A stretch of 64,000 nt of DNA from Sipunculus nudus (GCA_026874595.1 CM049306.1:97891642-97955641), one strand, 5' to 3'; shown: positions 52,601 through 60,645, counted from the stretch's first letter. A program made the numbers and translations. Notes: generated from the sequence alone by a model not told the origin.

Positions 52601-55600
52601 GACCCTCAGCCAGGCCAGGCACCTTCAGACCAAGATACTGACCAACCGGCCTCATACATACCTGTAAAGTCAGATAAACCATATAGAGTAGGCTGTCACC
52701 CATCAGGTATATAGGCCACACAGTGATGAATATGTCTATAACATATCTGTAAATGGGTATGTTTACTAACATACTGGCCACAAAATTCATTACAATAACA
52801 CAAGTGATGTATGGTTTGGATGGAAACATGACGACCATAATGTGTGCATGGTCCCATGAAATCTTATACCCCTTTAACTAATACCAGTGATGGGTTTAAT
52901 ATTACTATCAATATTCACCAGTTGCTATTTTCTAAAGTCACAGAATCATTTACACCTTATCACAATTCAGGTTGTTCTGTTGCTGTATTAAATCTGAAGT
53001 TTAGCATTATGATGGAGAATTTAAATGGCCTGAATTTTCTGGTCCTCAAGTGACAGTGGCCAACAATCATTGCATATTATTTCACCAATATCCTCAATAT
53101 AGCTGGGTTTGTTATGAGCACAGATTTATTAAAACTTATTCACTGGTCTGAGACTTAAGACTAAGAAAAACTTCAATGAAAGGTTGTTGGATTCAAAGTG
53201 GTACATACACAGCCTAAAATGTTCAAACCAGAGATATTATAGTGAGACATAAACAGGACAAGACTTACTCTGTCGAGGTCAAACTGTCGTATATCGATCT
53301 CCATCTGTGTTTCCTCCAGATGTAGCAAGGCTGAGAATCGCTGTGAGTAGTTCCTCGATGTCAGGGGCTACATGCAGGAAGGAACAGTAAACACATTTGC
53401 ACCAAGTGCACAGAGAGAAATATAAAACTGTGTATATGATAACTGTGATTACCTTCACATTTAGCGTATGAGAGCCCCAAAATGATCATAGGGATGCAAT
53501 ATATACATTTGTATTTGAGTGCTTGCAAATTATCTATAATTATACTTGATTTTCTGCTGAAAACAAATGAATACAACATAATAAGACCTGGTTTCATTTC
53601 AGAATGTTCCATGTGCAAAATACACTGAAATATCTGACATTAGACAAAACTGTACATGTTTCAATAGGCCTGTTTAGATGTGTAAACTACATATTACAAT
53701 GAAAGACAAACATTCTTTCAAAAAAGTAACATATAGACAGATAAACTACATAAAATGTTCATGTTACGATTATGAACAATTTAGTGAAGAGATATGTTCT
53801 ACTGAACATTAGGCATAGGTATGAAAGGCGATGGATACTGACCTCACTGAGGACTGGACAGACATCTAACAGATCCCCGCGCTCATACACGCAGTTTCTC
53901 AGGATGTCAGGTATCTTGTACTGGGGCAGTCGGTTGGGCAGGTTCAGTTTGGGTGTGGTTCTTCAAATATATTTATGACAGTACCTAATTAATTAATATC
54001 AAAATGAAGTCATATTTGTGTAACTAAATGGGATGGTGGCCTTGGATACAATAAGGCTAAACAGAAAACTTAATAGGTAACAAATTTGTGTAAATATTTT
54101 TTATATGTAAACTAATTCACTGATCTTTTTTTTTAAATGTGAAACTTTGACAAGTGCACAAACACTTCATATGAACAACTGTATTCAAGCCTGCTTGGTA
54201 ATAAACCTCTCAGTCATTAAAAACTTAGATTAAACACATGTCAAAACAATGCATTAGATGATGAGGCACTTTAGGCACTCACCAAGATATCTGTAATGGG
54301 TGAGATACCAGAACACACCTGTTAATTAGTTAAATGCCTTACCTGGTGGGTTTAACACCTGGGATCAGCCACTGGGCCGAGGGATCAAACGGCTCCTTCA
54401 GATTCTGTCCTGGTCCCCAATGATTACGGCCTGACTGGTCCAATACATTGACTTGGGTGTATCGGGCAATTTTGAACCCTTCAAACTCAAACACTAGTAA
54501 ATTCCTCTCCTGGCCTTTATTGCTGTATTTAATAAAAATAAACACCATTTCTTTAAAAATACATTGTTATTACAGATATAACTTTGATACAATACATTGC
54601 ATACCTTGCCTCAATGTTTACTTCTTGCAGGGCTGCTTCAAGTATCCATAATGGAGATAATAGAAAGGTATCTATAATAGAGATGTGTCCACAGTAGAGA
54701 TCTGGCTATGATACAGAGGTGTTCACATTAGACAGGTATCCATAATAGAGAGGTGTCAATAATTTTCCAAATGTAATAAAGAGGCATCTATTAAAGAGAG
54801 GTCCCTGTCAAGAAAAATATCGCTGAACATACAACCTACGCCGCATAAAATGATTGCTAATTATTTTTTTCATACAAGTAGGAGTGAGTTATAAGATCTA
54901 TGTACACTCAAAGTGGGGCAGTGCTGAGGCAGTTAGAACAGTGACAATTTTAGTCTCTACCTGGAATAAAACAGATCATGGTTTGCAGTATGCATAAAAA
55001 GTTACAGGAGCAGAAACTGAGGTGGTATATATGTAACCATACTAAAGGATTACGGATGGAGCAATAACCAGGTAATGACTGGCTTACTATAAATAACCTT
55101 ATGTGCCCACTGATTTTTATTAAATACATTCTACCAGACTGACATATTCATCAAGACCATGCACACAAATGAATGAATGATCTGAAAATATTTAAAGAAA
55201 TATACACCATTACCAAGGAAGCCTTTATTACATTTTCAAGGTGATATATAAATTTGGATCTTAAATGTAAACCCTCTATGGCATAAACCCATGATCTCTC
55301 TGAAAGCTTTCTAATACATTAAGTCACTTACCTGGCTTGACAGGTAAGTTTAATACACAGAGTCAAGCCAAAGAAAAGCTCTATGCACTGCCCTGGGAAC
55401 ACTGTGCCTGTCTTGTGGTTTGATCGGGACACACACTCATGCAGTATCTTAGTCTCAGACACCTGTATCTGTGCTCTGCTTGTGTTCTGGAGCTGGCAGC
55501 CTTTATAAATCACACTCTCCCTCCCTCCATACCTGAAAGTCAGCCAAAAATGCCTAAATGTAAGTTTTGTTATCTGTTAAACAGAAAATAGATATGACAT

Positions 55601-58600
55601 CAATAAATGTCACTTCTAGTTACTGAATGTATAGGGACCCCGAGACCTCCCCACTGTCTCCTCCACTGTCAGATGTCTATTTTAAGGTAAAGAATTGTTG
55701 ATTTCTTTTGGTTTGCTTGCTTGCCTAGTATTGGAAGACAGCCCGTTAAAATAACATGCAACCGGTATTTAAATCCCTGGACAAGTACAATATAATAAAA
55801 TATCATGTACAATGAAGTCTGATGTGCATGTATATACTCAACTGAACATTCTCAAATAACATTTCAAAGTAATATAAAGTACAACTGCAACTGCTGGGCA
55901 GCATAAATTAATACAGCTTATATGAAGGAATATACAGTTTCATTTAAGTATATAATGCAGGAAATAATTCAACAAACCACTGATAAACTAAGTTAAAAGT
56001 TTGGCTTTGCATGACAGTTTTAGCACTTTTACCAAATTTTTTTTAGAAAAAGGAATTAGAAAGGGTTATACTTTCTAAGACAAAAAAATGTTTAGATCAT
56101 ATATCTGGACATCACTGAACAATCAGGCAACAGGGATTACGAATTTAATCAAATTATTTATTTACTAGATAAAGCTGTATTTGCATGCAGCACTCCATGG
56201 TCACATAATTTCAGGATATCATATCAAGATAAACCTAAAACTAGTTTTTGATGATATTTAGTCATTGGTGAAAATGCTAATAAATTGCACAAATATGGGT
56301 CAAGGTAAACCAAAAGTTGAACAGTTTAGAAGATTCATTAGTTGATGTCTTCCACTAACTTAGAACAAAAATCCAATCAAAACCCTTGATGCTAATGTGC
56401 TAACAAACAAATGATGTCCAAAGTCTACTGTGACTTGACCCTGAAAGCATAAGTTAAGGTCATGAGCAAATGGGTACTATTACACAAACTGATAAATAAT
56501 GCATGGTTTAGTCCAATTCTGATGAATAAATAGAAAAATAGAGGAGCAAATACCATTGATAAAGATATCCTGCCTGGCTAAGTTTTATGGCCAAATTAGG
56601 TCAGTATGACCTAATTTTAGAAAACTATGTGATATCAGAATGCTGTAATACTGATACACAAGAATATTTGACAATTTGCCAAAGACACGCCTAAAGCCAC
56701 ATTTCTATGATATTAAGTCATTGGTTAAAATGCAAATGTGCTAATAAATTGAACAAATATATGTCAAGGTCAACCAAAATGTTATCAGTCTGAGGGTGTC
56801 TTTAGTTGATGCCTTCAACTTAATTAAAACAAAATCCGGATGAAAACCTTGATGCTATCATGTAAACAAACAAATGATGCCCAAAGTCTATTGTGACTTG
56901 ACCTTGAGAGCATGTGTCAAGGTCATAGGCAAAATGGGTACTATTTTCGAACTGATGAATAATGCATGGTTTGGTCGAATTCTGATGAATAATAGAGAAG
57001 CCAATAGGATTTGTAAAAGAATGCTGTCTGACATAGTTTTAGGGCTAACTTACGTCAGAAAAACCTAATTTCAGTAAACAATGTGGGATTAGTATCACAG
57101 AATACTGATATACACGAATATTTGAGAGTATGCCTAAGATACACTTAAAACCACTTTTTGATGATATTAAGTCATTTGCAAAAATGCCAATGTGCTCATA
57201 AATTGCGCAAATATGGGTCAAGGTCAACCAAAAGTTAATCAGTTTGAGAGTCATTAGTTGATACCTTCCACTAAATTAGAATAAAATCAAATTAAAACCA
57301 CTGATGCTATCACACAAACAAACAAATGATGCCCACAGTCTACTGTGACTTGACCTTGAGAGCATAAGTCAAGGTCACAGCACCAGGAAAAACTTTTTTG
57401 CCTCAGTAATACAGAATTATGATATAATATTGATAGATGCCAGCATGTAAGAGATGTAAGCATTTTAAAAGGGCAGATGCGGACACCAGCGCCCACCCGG
57501 TAAATCAATAAGCTCCCAGATGGGGCGCTTTAAAATATGACTACTTTTAGCCAATAATAGGCTGCGGTGCACCAGTAATAGTATACATGAACTCAATGCC
57601 GAGCAGCCCATGTGATTTAATGTAACTTATCAGAGATTACCTGATCCAAGCAGTTACAGTCTTCTGTTCACCGGGAAACATTTTACCAAAGTCAAGCGTG
57701 TCTGTGATGGTCACGCCATACTTGTCAGCACATAGCTCTTTCAGATACTCATTCTTTATAGGACTTGGTTGTCTCAGTGGTCTATTGAGAAAAACACAAA
57801 AAAAAACTTAATGAAAAGATAACAGGTATTACAGTTGCACTGATGAAGCCATTGTAGTACTACTTTATTTATTATATATATATTTGATATTCTGCGCTTC
57901 TCAAAATTTGATTCATAATGAAATTCAAGCTACTCTCATAGGAATTTGAATATAAACTGTTTCCTCCATAAGGTATACACCAATAAGGTTTACAGAAGTT
58001 CATGACCCAATTTTTAATTAACTTCATCTTGACCCATATCATGTAAATTCAAAATCTGAAAAAAGGTCAATTGTATTTTGAGTCCTCTTGCCTACAAGGA
58101 TTGTTAGCAGCGATCATTTGCACCCTATCTAGTGGTCCATCTTATATTCCTTGCTGTGTCTGTAACATTGTCTGCCATGATACATGGTAGCCACAAGTCA
58201 ACATATACTTTATTCACATTCATAGTTACGTAAAATTGTGAATATAGCCATACACAACCTTCTCACCTGACATGACGATTCCTGGAATCCAGGTAGACAC
58301 ATTCCACTGTGATGGCACGCCATGAACAGTTCCCTCTCTGATTACTCTCAATGGCTCTGCCAGTCACATGATCTCCAGTGCGAGGTATCTGGCTGTTCAC
58401 ACAGGCATCAAAGTAAAAGAAAATCTCCCTGTCTATGTATCCATGTCCTCTGTGTTTAGCTGCACTGCTGACTTGGCCCTGAAACATTTGTTCTCGAAGG
58501 GGACGGACATCTTTAGCAAAAGTTCCCCCTGACTCTCTCACAAGGACAGCTGTGACCCAGTCACCTTGATACGGTTTATAACCAGTCACTGTGTCATATA

Positions 58601-59153
58601 AATCAAAATGTATGTGGTCATTTATGTTTCCCGAGTCTCTGCTGACACTGGTTACCCTGCCAACCATTGGTTCTTCTGCATCTTCAGGTTCTTTGAGATC
58701 GTGGTCTGTTGTGCACCGAGTGTCCGACGCGTGCTCAGGTCCCTGAGTGAACTGTGATATGGGCGGAGCAGTTTTTTGTGAACAAGTTTGCCCTGTATCT
58801 GTTGTGGCATCAGGTGCTTGTACTGGATCTACAGAGCTTCCATCCCACAATGCATCATTATTTTTATCGTCAGTGGCTGCTGATACTGCTACAGCCCTCC
58901 ATCCTCCTGTTTCATGTTTACGATGGGCCTCAACATGAACTGCCAAACCCACTTCGGGCTGTATGCCACGTACGATACTGAGTGAAAAATAAGTCTCTTG
59001 ATCAATGAGTCCGTAACCATGGTGAAGACTTGTGATCGTCCCGGTGAAGTGTTTAATGTTGTCTTTTTCATCTTTATCTCCAGTTTCCTTTTCATTCCCA
59101 TCTTCGTTGTTACTAAACAGCTGACTGACACTTTTGTACAGGTAACTTAACAT
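21784..59153 (-). CDS. mov10l1: mov10l1-like RNA helicase, 21 coding exons, 1462 residues
   Basis: Superfamily 1 (Upf1-like) RNA helicase of the MOV10L1/Armitage type. In animals these bind piRNA precursor transcripts in germ cells and deliver them for PIWI loading. Joining the 21 exons listed below gives 4389 nt with every phase matching. Residues 38-60, 165-186 and 226-250 form three cold-shock/OB-like repeats, as in vertebrate MOV10L1. The core has Walker A GPPGTGKT at 724-731 (Lys730), DEAG at 840-843, GDPQQLGP at 868-875, ENYRSHP at 924-930, [13 protein letters not shown] from 1045 and VAITRA at 1090-1095 (Arg1094). All catalytic residues are present, so it should be active. The usual vertebrate protein is about 1200 residues; the excess is mostly the last exon. 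MOV10 is less likely because of the N-terminal OB-like repeats. The start has a good context (AAAATGT) and follows an acceptor, implying an untranslated first exon upstream. Introns 7, 10 and 15 are enlarged by repeats. Confidence 0.95.
22732..22748. repeat. run of 17 G near the last acceptor
   Basis: Uninterrupted G run on the plus strand, so a C run in the transcript, ending about 64 nt upstream of the exon 21 acceptor. Likely length-variable. Similar G runs occur at 25875-25887, 25981-25995 and 4925-4940. Confidence 0.9.
22749..23574 (-). other. intron 20 remainder, nothing recognised
   Basis: Intronic sequence between exons 20 and 21. No repeat ends, RNA gene or reading frame of note. 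Confidence 0.6.
23575..23749 (-). CDS. mov10l1: mov10l1-like exon 20
   Basis: Residues 1111-1168 plus one base. Acceptor AATCATAG, donor GAAG/GTAGT. It begins [11 protein letters not shown] and contains GAYTGC, the conserved segment right after the last helicase motif in MOV10-family proteins, then turns into a variable hydrophilic linker leading to the tail. Confidence 0.9.
23830..24385. repeat. 24-bp tandem array derived from the exon 19 5' splice site
   Basis: At least 13 clear units (about 24030-24360) and several fainter ones back to about 23830. The unit on the minus strand is TGTTCTAGCCCAG/GTAAAT plus a few bases. The first unit is the exon 19 end and donor itself (24360-24385), so the array appears to have grown from a real exon-intron border. 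About six units keep CAG/GTAAA, a strong donor-like sequence. The plus strand has an open frame of 120 codons with LPGLEHIY repeats, which is a by-product of the 24-bp period. Confidence 0.9.
24360..24500 (-). CDS. mov10l1: mov10l1-like exon 19: helicase motif VI
   Basis: Residues 1064-1110. Acceptor ATATTACAG, donor CCCAG/GTAAAT. Carries [13 protein letters not shown] (motif VI; Arg1094 is the arginine finger position) and IIIGNPYVL. Its last 16 or so bases are the seed of the tandem array that fills the next intron. Confidence 0.95.
24933..25040 (-). CDS. mov10l1: mov10l1-like exon 18: helicase motif V
   Basis: Residues 1028-1063. Acceptor GACTACAG, donor ACT/GTAAGT. Contains [13 protein letters not shown], the motif V signature, then AIIIST. 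Both ends are phase 0. Confidence 0.95.
25264..26924 (+). mobile_element. non-autonomous element B3 in intron 17
   Basis: Complete 1661-bp copy: starts AACAAGGGACCCATGGGTCA, ends ATAGTCAGCTGAGC, with TA at 25262-25263 and 26925-26926. Contains two long G runs (25875-25887 and 25981-25995) and blocks shared with B1 (for example TTAACAGATTAAATCCTTAT). No coding region. Confidence 0.85.
26927..27903 (-). other. intron 17 remainder, nothing recognised
   Basis: AT-rich intronic sequence; a small open frame on the plus strand at 27458-27655 has no support. Confidence 0.6.
27904..28053 (-). CDS. mov10l1: mov10l1-like exon 17
   Basis: Residues 978-1027. Acceptor ACTACATAG, donor CAG/GTAAGA. Contains the conserved SPSWFNPAE segment and [10 protein letters not shown] (helicase motif Va region). 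Both ends phase 0. Confidence 0.95.
28515..28691 (-). CDS. mov10l1: mov10l1-like exon 16: motif IV region
   Basis: Residues 919-977. Acceptor GTGTTGTAG, donor AAG/GTAAAA. Carries [20 protein letters not shown] and ends CPLIFHGVK, both diagnostic of the MOV10 branch of Upf1-like helicases. Confidence 0.95.
28692..29192 (-). other. intron 15, part before element B4
   Basis: AT-rich intronic sequence with no recognised feature. Confidence 0.6.
29470..30620 (+). repeat. tandem array of about 280-bp units inside B4
   Basis: Units repeat the order: AGGTGGYGCCACCTGTC, ATCAAGAAAGCTATCCA, TGAGTGATTTTA, GGCAGACAAACAGAC, a second GGTGG..CCACC-like motif, and CGGTTCCCGAGATATGAG. The first palindromic motif recurs near 29508, 29788, 30065 and 30344, a spacing of 277-280 bp. 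Confidence 0.85.
31140..33456 (+). mobile_element. family A element inserted in B4
   Basis: Starts near ACAAGGCCTACAGGCCTAAT and ends GCTCACAGGTTCGCT. The B4 unit it interrupts (AAAAATTCGTAAAAATTGAA before, AAAATAGAGGTGCCGCATCC after) is seen whole near 34120-34160. The two ends share an inverted GCAAACCTGTG. The body is similar to 9440-12500. Confidence 0.65.
34475..34639 (-). CDS. mov10l1: mov10l1-like exon 15: motif III
   Basis: Residues 864-918. Acceptor TTCTGTCAG, donor CTG/GTAGGA. Contains [14 protein letters not shown] (motif III) and SYLERLM, matching the family closely. Confidence 0.95.
34640..35138 (-). other. intron 14, nothing recognised
   Basis: Intronic sequence with no recognised feature. 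Confidence 0.6.
35139..35204 (-). CDS. mov10l1: mov10l1-like exon 14
   Basis: Residues 842-863, 66 bp. Acceptor GGTTACAG, donor CAG/GTAATC. Starts [15 protein letters not shown], completing the DEAG box (motif II) that the intron splits between Glu841 and Ala842. Confidence 0.95.
35205..35679 (-). other. intron 13, nothing recognised
   Basis: Intronic sequence with no recognised feature. Confidence 0.6.
35680..35835 (-). CDS. mov10l1: mov10l1-like exon 13: start of motif II
   Basis: Residues 790-841. Acceptor GGTTTTCAG, donor GAG/GTAAGT. Contains [15 protein letters not shown] and FTHAFIDE, the DE of the Walker B box. Confidence 0.95.
36238..36315 (-). CDS. mov10l1: mov10l1-like exon 12
   Basis: Residues 764-789, 78 bp. 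Acceptor GTCATTCAG, donor GAG/GTAAGA. Reads [20 protein letters not shown], matching the family segment between motifs Ia and II. Confidence 0.93.
36316..36820 (-). other. intron 11, with a small tandem duplication
   Basis: Two direct copies of about 55 bp (ATATCATCTGATT then TATAGGTACCACTAC) lie at 36706-36800, close to the exon 11 donor. Nothing else recognised. Confidence 0.6.
36821..36930 (-). CDS. mov10l1: mov10l1-like exon 11: Walker A second half and motif Ia
   Basis: Residues 727-763. Acceptor TTTGACAG, donor CTG/GTAAGT. Begins by completing the split glycine codon of Walker A, then [14 protein letters not shown] and [14 protein letters not shown] (motif Ia). Confidence 0.95.
36931..38305 (+). 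other. intron 10 and likely promoter side of the homeobox gene
   Basis: Intron 10 of the helicase; on the plus strand it is the upstream region of the nested homeobox gene. A TATAAAG at 38049-38055 is a possible core promoter element, about 250 bp before the start codon, but this is weak evidence. Diverged repeats of an ACAATCTCTYTGATC-like block occur at 37565-37690. Confidence 0.35.
38306..39397 (+). CDS. single-exon TALE homeobox gene nested antisense in intron 10 of mov10l1
   Basis: A 363-residue homeodomain transcription factor, predicted nuclear and DNA-binding. The homeodomain spans about 277-337. HPYP at 301-304 marks the three-residue loop extension of the TALE class, and recognition helix [16 protein letters not shown] lies at 321-336 (Trp326, Phe327, Asn329, Arg331 are the invariant positions). 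WFANRRMR differs from the WFxNARRR form of PBC, MEIS, IRO and TGIF classes; it fits the divergent TALE genes expanded in spiralians (SPILE group), an assignment by memory only. Residues about 30-128 hold five imperfect repeats of roughly 22 residues around AEPIT(E)PAAN. A basic stretch ARRRKHPY at 343-350 may be a nuclear signal. The start has a strong context (A at -3, G at +4). There are no introns, and a polyadenylation signal follows 130 bp after the stop. Low-level repeats or a retrocopy origin are possible, but the intact frame argues for a working gene. Confidence 0.92.
   Translation: MDLSCLNISTLQELNFLTAQTSSQQEQDQTANMPVDHVTCAETITEPAANLPADLVIHAEPIIDQAASLTAHHVIPAEPITEPAANMSAYHLTPAEPITAEAANYSTHQGLLAQHVTPAEPIRQHFQSLNDMLLRRVPNAVTGLPSSVPKMTQLFMGQENVTPHLGFKSSHQGAAQPLSLRITLLNLQLFAYGTKQEALSQNIRSHYVVKAAKIEEYRHQALCASSMSPWQHPSINRYYDECHNNLISYVQEWCQNMEKGQVGATTPHVVHPASVTPPKPSKFNTVATRIMENWYVMHREHPYPNTETIAMLAQSGGITAVQVKKWFANRRMRARNTKSIKEIARRRKHPYQVDSSMCHGVML
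39527..39532 (+). terminator. polyadenylation signal of the homeobox gene
   Basis: AATAAA 130 bp after the stop codon, followed within 30 bp by a T/GT-rich stretch (CAGTGTCTTCTTTATTTTTT), as expected for a cleavage site. It places the transcript end near 39550, well inside intron 10. Confidence 0.75.
39560..40303. other. intron 10, between homeobox gene and MITE
   Basis: Contains an almost exact 48-bp tandem duplication at 40158-40254 (unit begins ATCATCTCAAGAACTGACC). No gene seen. Confidence 0.6.
40306..40736. mobile_element. MITE with CTGTGGTTG inverted ends
   Basis: A 431-bp element with terminal inverted repeat CTGTGGTTG..CAACCACAG, flanked by TA on both sides (40304-40305 and 40737-40738). 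Subterminal blocks rich in TTCGCGA (TATTCGCGAG near the left end, CTCGCGAAC near the right) are also inverted. TA duplication suggests mobilisation by a Tc1/mariner-type transposase. No coding region. Confidence 0.8.
40924..41172 (-). CDS. mov10l1: mov10l1-like exon 10: Q-like region and first half of Walker A
   Basis: Residues 644-726 plus one base. Acceptor TTCCTCTAG, donor CCCCCTG/GTGAGT. Contains [20 protein letters not shown], the family's nucleotide-base contact region, and [10 protein letters not shown], so the intron cuts the Walker A motif inside its second glycine codon. Confidence 0.95.
41569..41627 (-). CDS. mov10l1: mov10l1-like exon 9
   Basis: Residues 624-643, 59 bp, the smallest coding exon. 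Acceptor GTATTGCAG, donor GATG/GTAATA. Reads [13 protein letters not shown], the RRxHxAV segment conserved just ahead of the helicase core. Confidence 0.9.
42565..42720 (+). mobile_element. family B fragment B5 in intron 8
   Basis: The 5' end AAACAAGTGACCCATGGGTC and GTCGCTCAGCTGAATTTTGG is well kept, but no matching 3' end is found before exon 8, so it is truncated or decayed. A short AT run lies at 42645-42663. Confidence 0.65.
43104..43195 (-). CDS. mov10l1: mov10l1-like exon 8
   Basis: Residues 594-623. Acceptor TTTTTTGTAG, donor AACAG/GTCAGA. Contains [20 protein letters not shown] and FTFNR, matching the beta-barrel segment before the core in MOV10-family proteins. Confidence 0.92.
43920..45060. 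repeat. 365-385-bp direct units of the left foldback arm
   Basis: Units begin near 43930, 44310, 44675 and 45055; the last is split by the insertion and resumes at about 46312. Each runs from AACACTTTTAGCATAA(A)CTTTAC through TTATTGTCT and TATCCATGGTTTTCTATG to AAAATGGCACATTTATG. Confidence 0.85.
45066..46311. mobile_element. repeat inserted in the left foldback arm
   Basis: It interrupts a unit that is continuous elsewhere in the arms. It begins near AGTCAATAGTTTTACCCATG and ends near GGAATCGTGTCGTTCCGTAA followed by CATCTAG. Inside, a block of about 178 bp (GCAATGCCTGCAGATATTG, GATCGAGTT, TTTTACGGCTCCT) is repeated at 45150, 45328 and 45505. No coding region. Confidence 0.7.
46986..48465. 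mobile_element. element with B/A-type inverted ends inside the foldback
   Basis: The left end reads TTTTAGCTCAGCTGAG and AGTCATCTGAGCTATAG, the complement of a family B 3' end. The right end near 48405-48465 reads CTATAGCTCAGATGACG and AGGTCAGCTGAC in the usual direction. So both outer edges carry the same type of end, about 150 bp of inverted similarity. The body from 47160 matches family A sequence (AAACAAGGCCTACATGCCTA). Confidence 0.6.
48470..50150. other. unrecognised centre of the foldback element
   Basis: Several short open frames (plus strand 48541-48807 and 49299-49490; minus strand 48616-48813 and 49107-49361) have more even amino-acid composition than typical noncoding AT-rich sequence, but none is long and I recognise no transposase motif. 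It could be a decayed coding region of the parent element. Confidence 0.3.
50160..51715. repeat. right inverted arm of the foldback element
   Basis: Reverse complement of 43545-46900 at roughly 85-90 percent by eye, with three of the four direct units (starting, read inward, near 51330, 50960 and 50577). Confidence 0.85.
51721..52508 (-). other. intron 7 remainder, nothing recognised
   Basis: Intronic sequence between exon 7 and the foldback; open frames here have no support. Confidence 0.55.
52509..52661 (-). CDS. mov10l1: mov10l1-like exon 7
   Basis: Residues 543-593. Acceptor GACTTTACAG, donor GAG/GTATGT. Contains [17 protein letters not shown], one of the most conserved pre-core segments of MOV10 and MOV10L1. 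Confidence 0.95.
53269..53367 (-). CDS. mov10l1: mov10l1-like exon 6
   Basis: Residues 510-542. Acceptor TGCATGTAG, donor AGA/GTAAGT. Reads [20 protein letters not shown], the family's YxxxFxxLLxLEE segment. Both ends phase 0. Confidence 0.95.
53843..53960 (-). CDS. mov10l1: mov10l1-like exon 5
   Basis: Residues 470-509. Acceptor ATATTTGAAG, donor GAG/GTCAGT. Contains [18 protein letters not shown], matching the family's RLxxYxIP segment. Confidence 0.93.
54343..54522 (-). CDS. mov10l1: mov10l1-like exon 4
   Basis: Residues 410-469. Acceptor TAAATACAG, donor ACCAG/GTAAGG. Reads [19 protein letters not shown], the end of the beta-rich N-terminal domain, then a loop leading to the linker. Confidence 0.92.
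54523..55331 (-). other. intron 3, with short dispersed repeats
   Basis: At 54650-54810 a unit around CATAATAGAGAGGTGTC recurs five or so times at irregular 20-40-bp spacing. Nothing else recognised. Confidence 0.6.
55332..55532 (-). CDS. mov10l1: mov10l1-like exon 3
   Basis: Residues 343-409. Acceptor GACTTTCAG, donor GCCAG/GTAAGT. Part of the beta-rich domain ahead of the core; ends [18 protein letters not shown]. Weakly conserved in sequence but the frame and both splice sites are clear. Confidence 0.88.
56163..57420. repeat. tandem array of about 455-bp units in intron 2
   Basis: Nearly three units, marked by ACTGTGACTTGACC(C/T)TGA at about 56428, 56888 and 57341 (spacing about 455). 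Each carries AATGCATGGTTT and a GGTCAAGGTCAACCAAAA block. Related single units occur in element B2 near 18600 and 18815. Confidence 0.8.
57641..57781 (-). CDS. mov10l1: mov10l1-like exon 2
   Basis: Residues 296-342. Acceptor TCTCAATAG, donor CAG/GTAATC. Reads [20 protein letters not shown], corresponding to the VxVTxxxxFGxLxxGExK segment that begins the beta-rich domain in MOV10L1. Confidence 0.92.
57782..58266 (-). other. intron 1, nothing recognised
   Basis: Intronic sequence; diverged fragments of the ACAGTATG/GGTCAAG repeat type at 57900-58080. Confidence 0.55.
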
Positions 59154-59158
59154 TTTAT
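58267..59158 (-). CDS. mov10l1: mov10l1-like exon 1 (first coding): OB-like repeats
   Basis: Start codon at 59151-59153; the exon itself begins at 59158 after the acceptor TCATTGCAG. Donor GTCAG/GTGAGA. Encodes residues 1-295 plus two bases: a short N-terminus starting [13 protein letters not shown] (MOV10L1 proteins also start ML-S/L), an acidic stretch 17-32, three cold-shock/OB-like units each of the form GxVTSxxxxxGxIDxxxxFxL, and between the first two a variable low-complexity linker (about 95-163). Confidence 0.95.
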
Positions 59159-60050
59159 CTGCAATGATAAAACAAAGTTTAATCTATTTAATATTACCCT
59201 CAATTTTAATGTTATATCCAGACATATGGTCAATGCAACTGTTTTCCTAAACAACCCGAATTCCCTCAATTTATGAAACTTTAACTTAATTCAATGTATT
59301 AAAAAAGATATCAAAACCAAAGCATTTAAATAATTTTTTATTCAATTCAAATTAGATTCAGAAGGAACAAATAAAAGAGTAATTCAGAATAAGATGTAGC
59401 TAAAAGTAAAACTATGTTCACTCTACCAATGTATCCTTTATTTCACATTTGTCATACATGTAGAATGTCCTGCTCATGTAATTTAAAACACTAACAGCAT
59501 TTAACATGAAGAAAACAAGCTTGAAGACCAATCACTGTCACAGCCATATTGGCAAGGCATGAATTTTGGTCGACCATGACCTGACCTCTTTGCCTTTGGT
59601 GTATCAAAATACTTGATTATAATCAATTGTATTTATTTTAAATAAATGTATTTTTTATTATACAAAAAAATTGTAACTATTTATAATAGGCAAGTTCTGA
59701 ATTCTGTCTTTGGCTTGGGTTAGCTCACCAAAGTAAATAGGGTGATATATTGATGGGGTATGAGAAAAAAGTAATAAGAGTGATAGTAATAATATGTGAT
59801 ATTGATTTTCTAGTATAGTTTCACCTCTTTTAAAAACATCAACCAGCTGTTAACGAGTGAGGGAGCTCAGGGAGTTGTTGATAGATAGGGAAAAAAATGG
59901 GAAAACTTACTGTTTAAACTTAAACATGACAGTACAAACAAAATTCATCATAACAACTGAGATGTCATCTATTGTGTGTACCCATGTGTATGTGAGTTTG
60001 TAATGGGACTGAAATTTGTATGTTTTCTTCAATAAGTAAAAAAAGTGGCT
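59159..60050 (-). promoter_or_regulatory. mov10l1: upstream region: probable 5' UTR intron
   Basis: The acceptor five bases ahead of the start codon means a noncoding first exon lies above. A candidate donor AACA/GTAAGT is at 59905-59912 (minus strand). No TATA box or other promoter element is convincing, so the transcription start is not placed. Confidence 0.35.
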
Positions 60051-60645
60051 ACATACCAAGGTCTGATTGGGTCTGCTAGGGTCCTTTTTCCTACTGAGTA
60101 CCTAACTGTGTTGATGTATTCATATATATGTGACTGTATTTGAGAGGAGTCTTTTATTTGTAGTTTGCCCCCCCCCCCCTCCAACCCCCCTACCAGGTTC
60201 AAATTTGTCAGAAAGGATGTAACATCTAAATATACTGCTTTCATTAAGAAAAAATAAATTTTAGTTTCCTTTTGTGAAAAATATTTTATAAAATTATATC
60301 TTTATATTCAAAGGTCCGATTGGGTCTGCTTGGTTAAATTTTTCATTCCTCTTGATGAGTATTTGTGCTTGTTTGAAATGGGATTACAATTTATATTATT
60401 TTCCAATTTAACATTTACAGAAATATTAGGGGCTACCTTATCACAATACAAAATACAAGTAACAGATTGTATTTTTGTTGTAAAAAACATAACTGAGACA
60501 TTAAATTATACCTTTTTGTAATTATCTGAAGAGAAAATATGATTCATAAAGGGTTATTTGTATTTAACATGGTCCGATTGGGTCCAATGGGGTCTGATTG
60601 GGTCCGATGCTGTACGATTGGGTCTGATGGGGTACGATATGGTGA
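60050..60645. repeat. GGTCCGATTGGGTCTG-type repeat
   Basis: AAGGTCTGATTGGGTCTGCT near 60059 and AAGGTCCGATTGGGTCTGCT near 60312 recur, and 60570-60640 holds seven short tandem variants of GGTCCGATTGG. A C run lies at 60168-60178. No gene seen. Confidence 0.65.

Noticed and set aside
58747-58981. Plus-strand open frames opposite exon 1
   Set aside because: Shadows of the well-supported minus-strand helicase exon.
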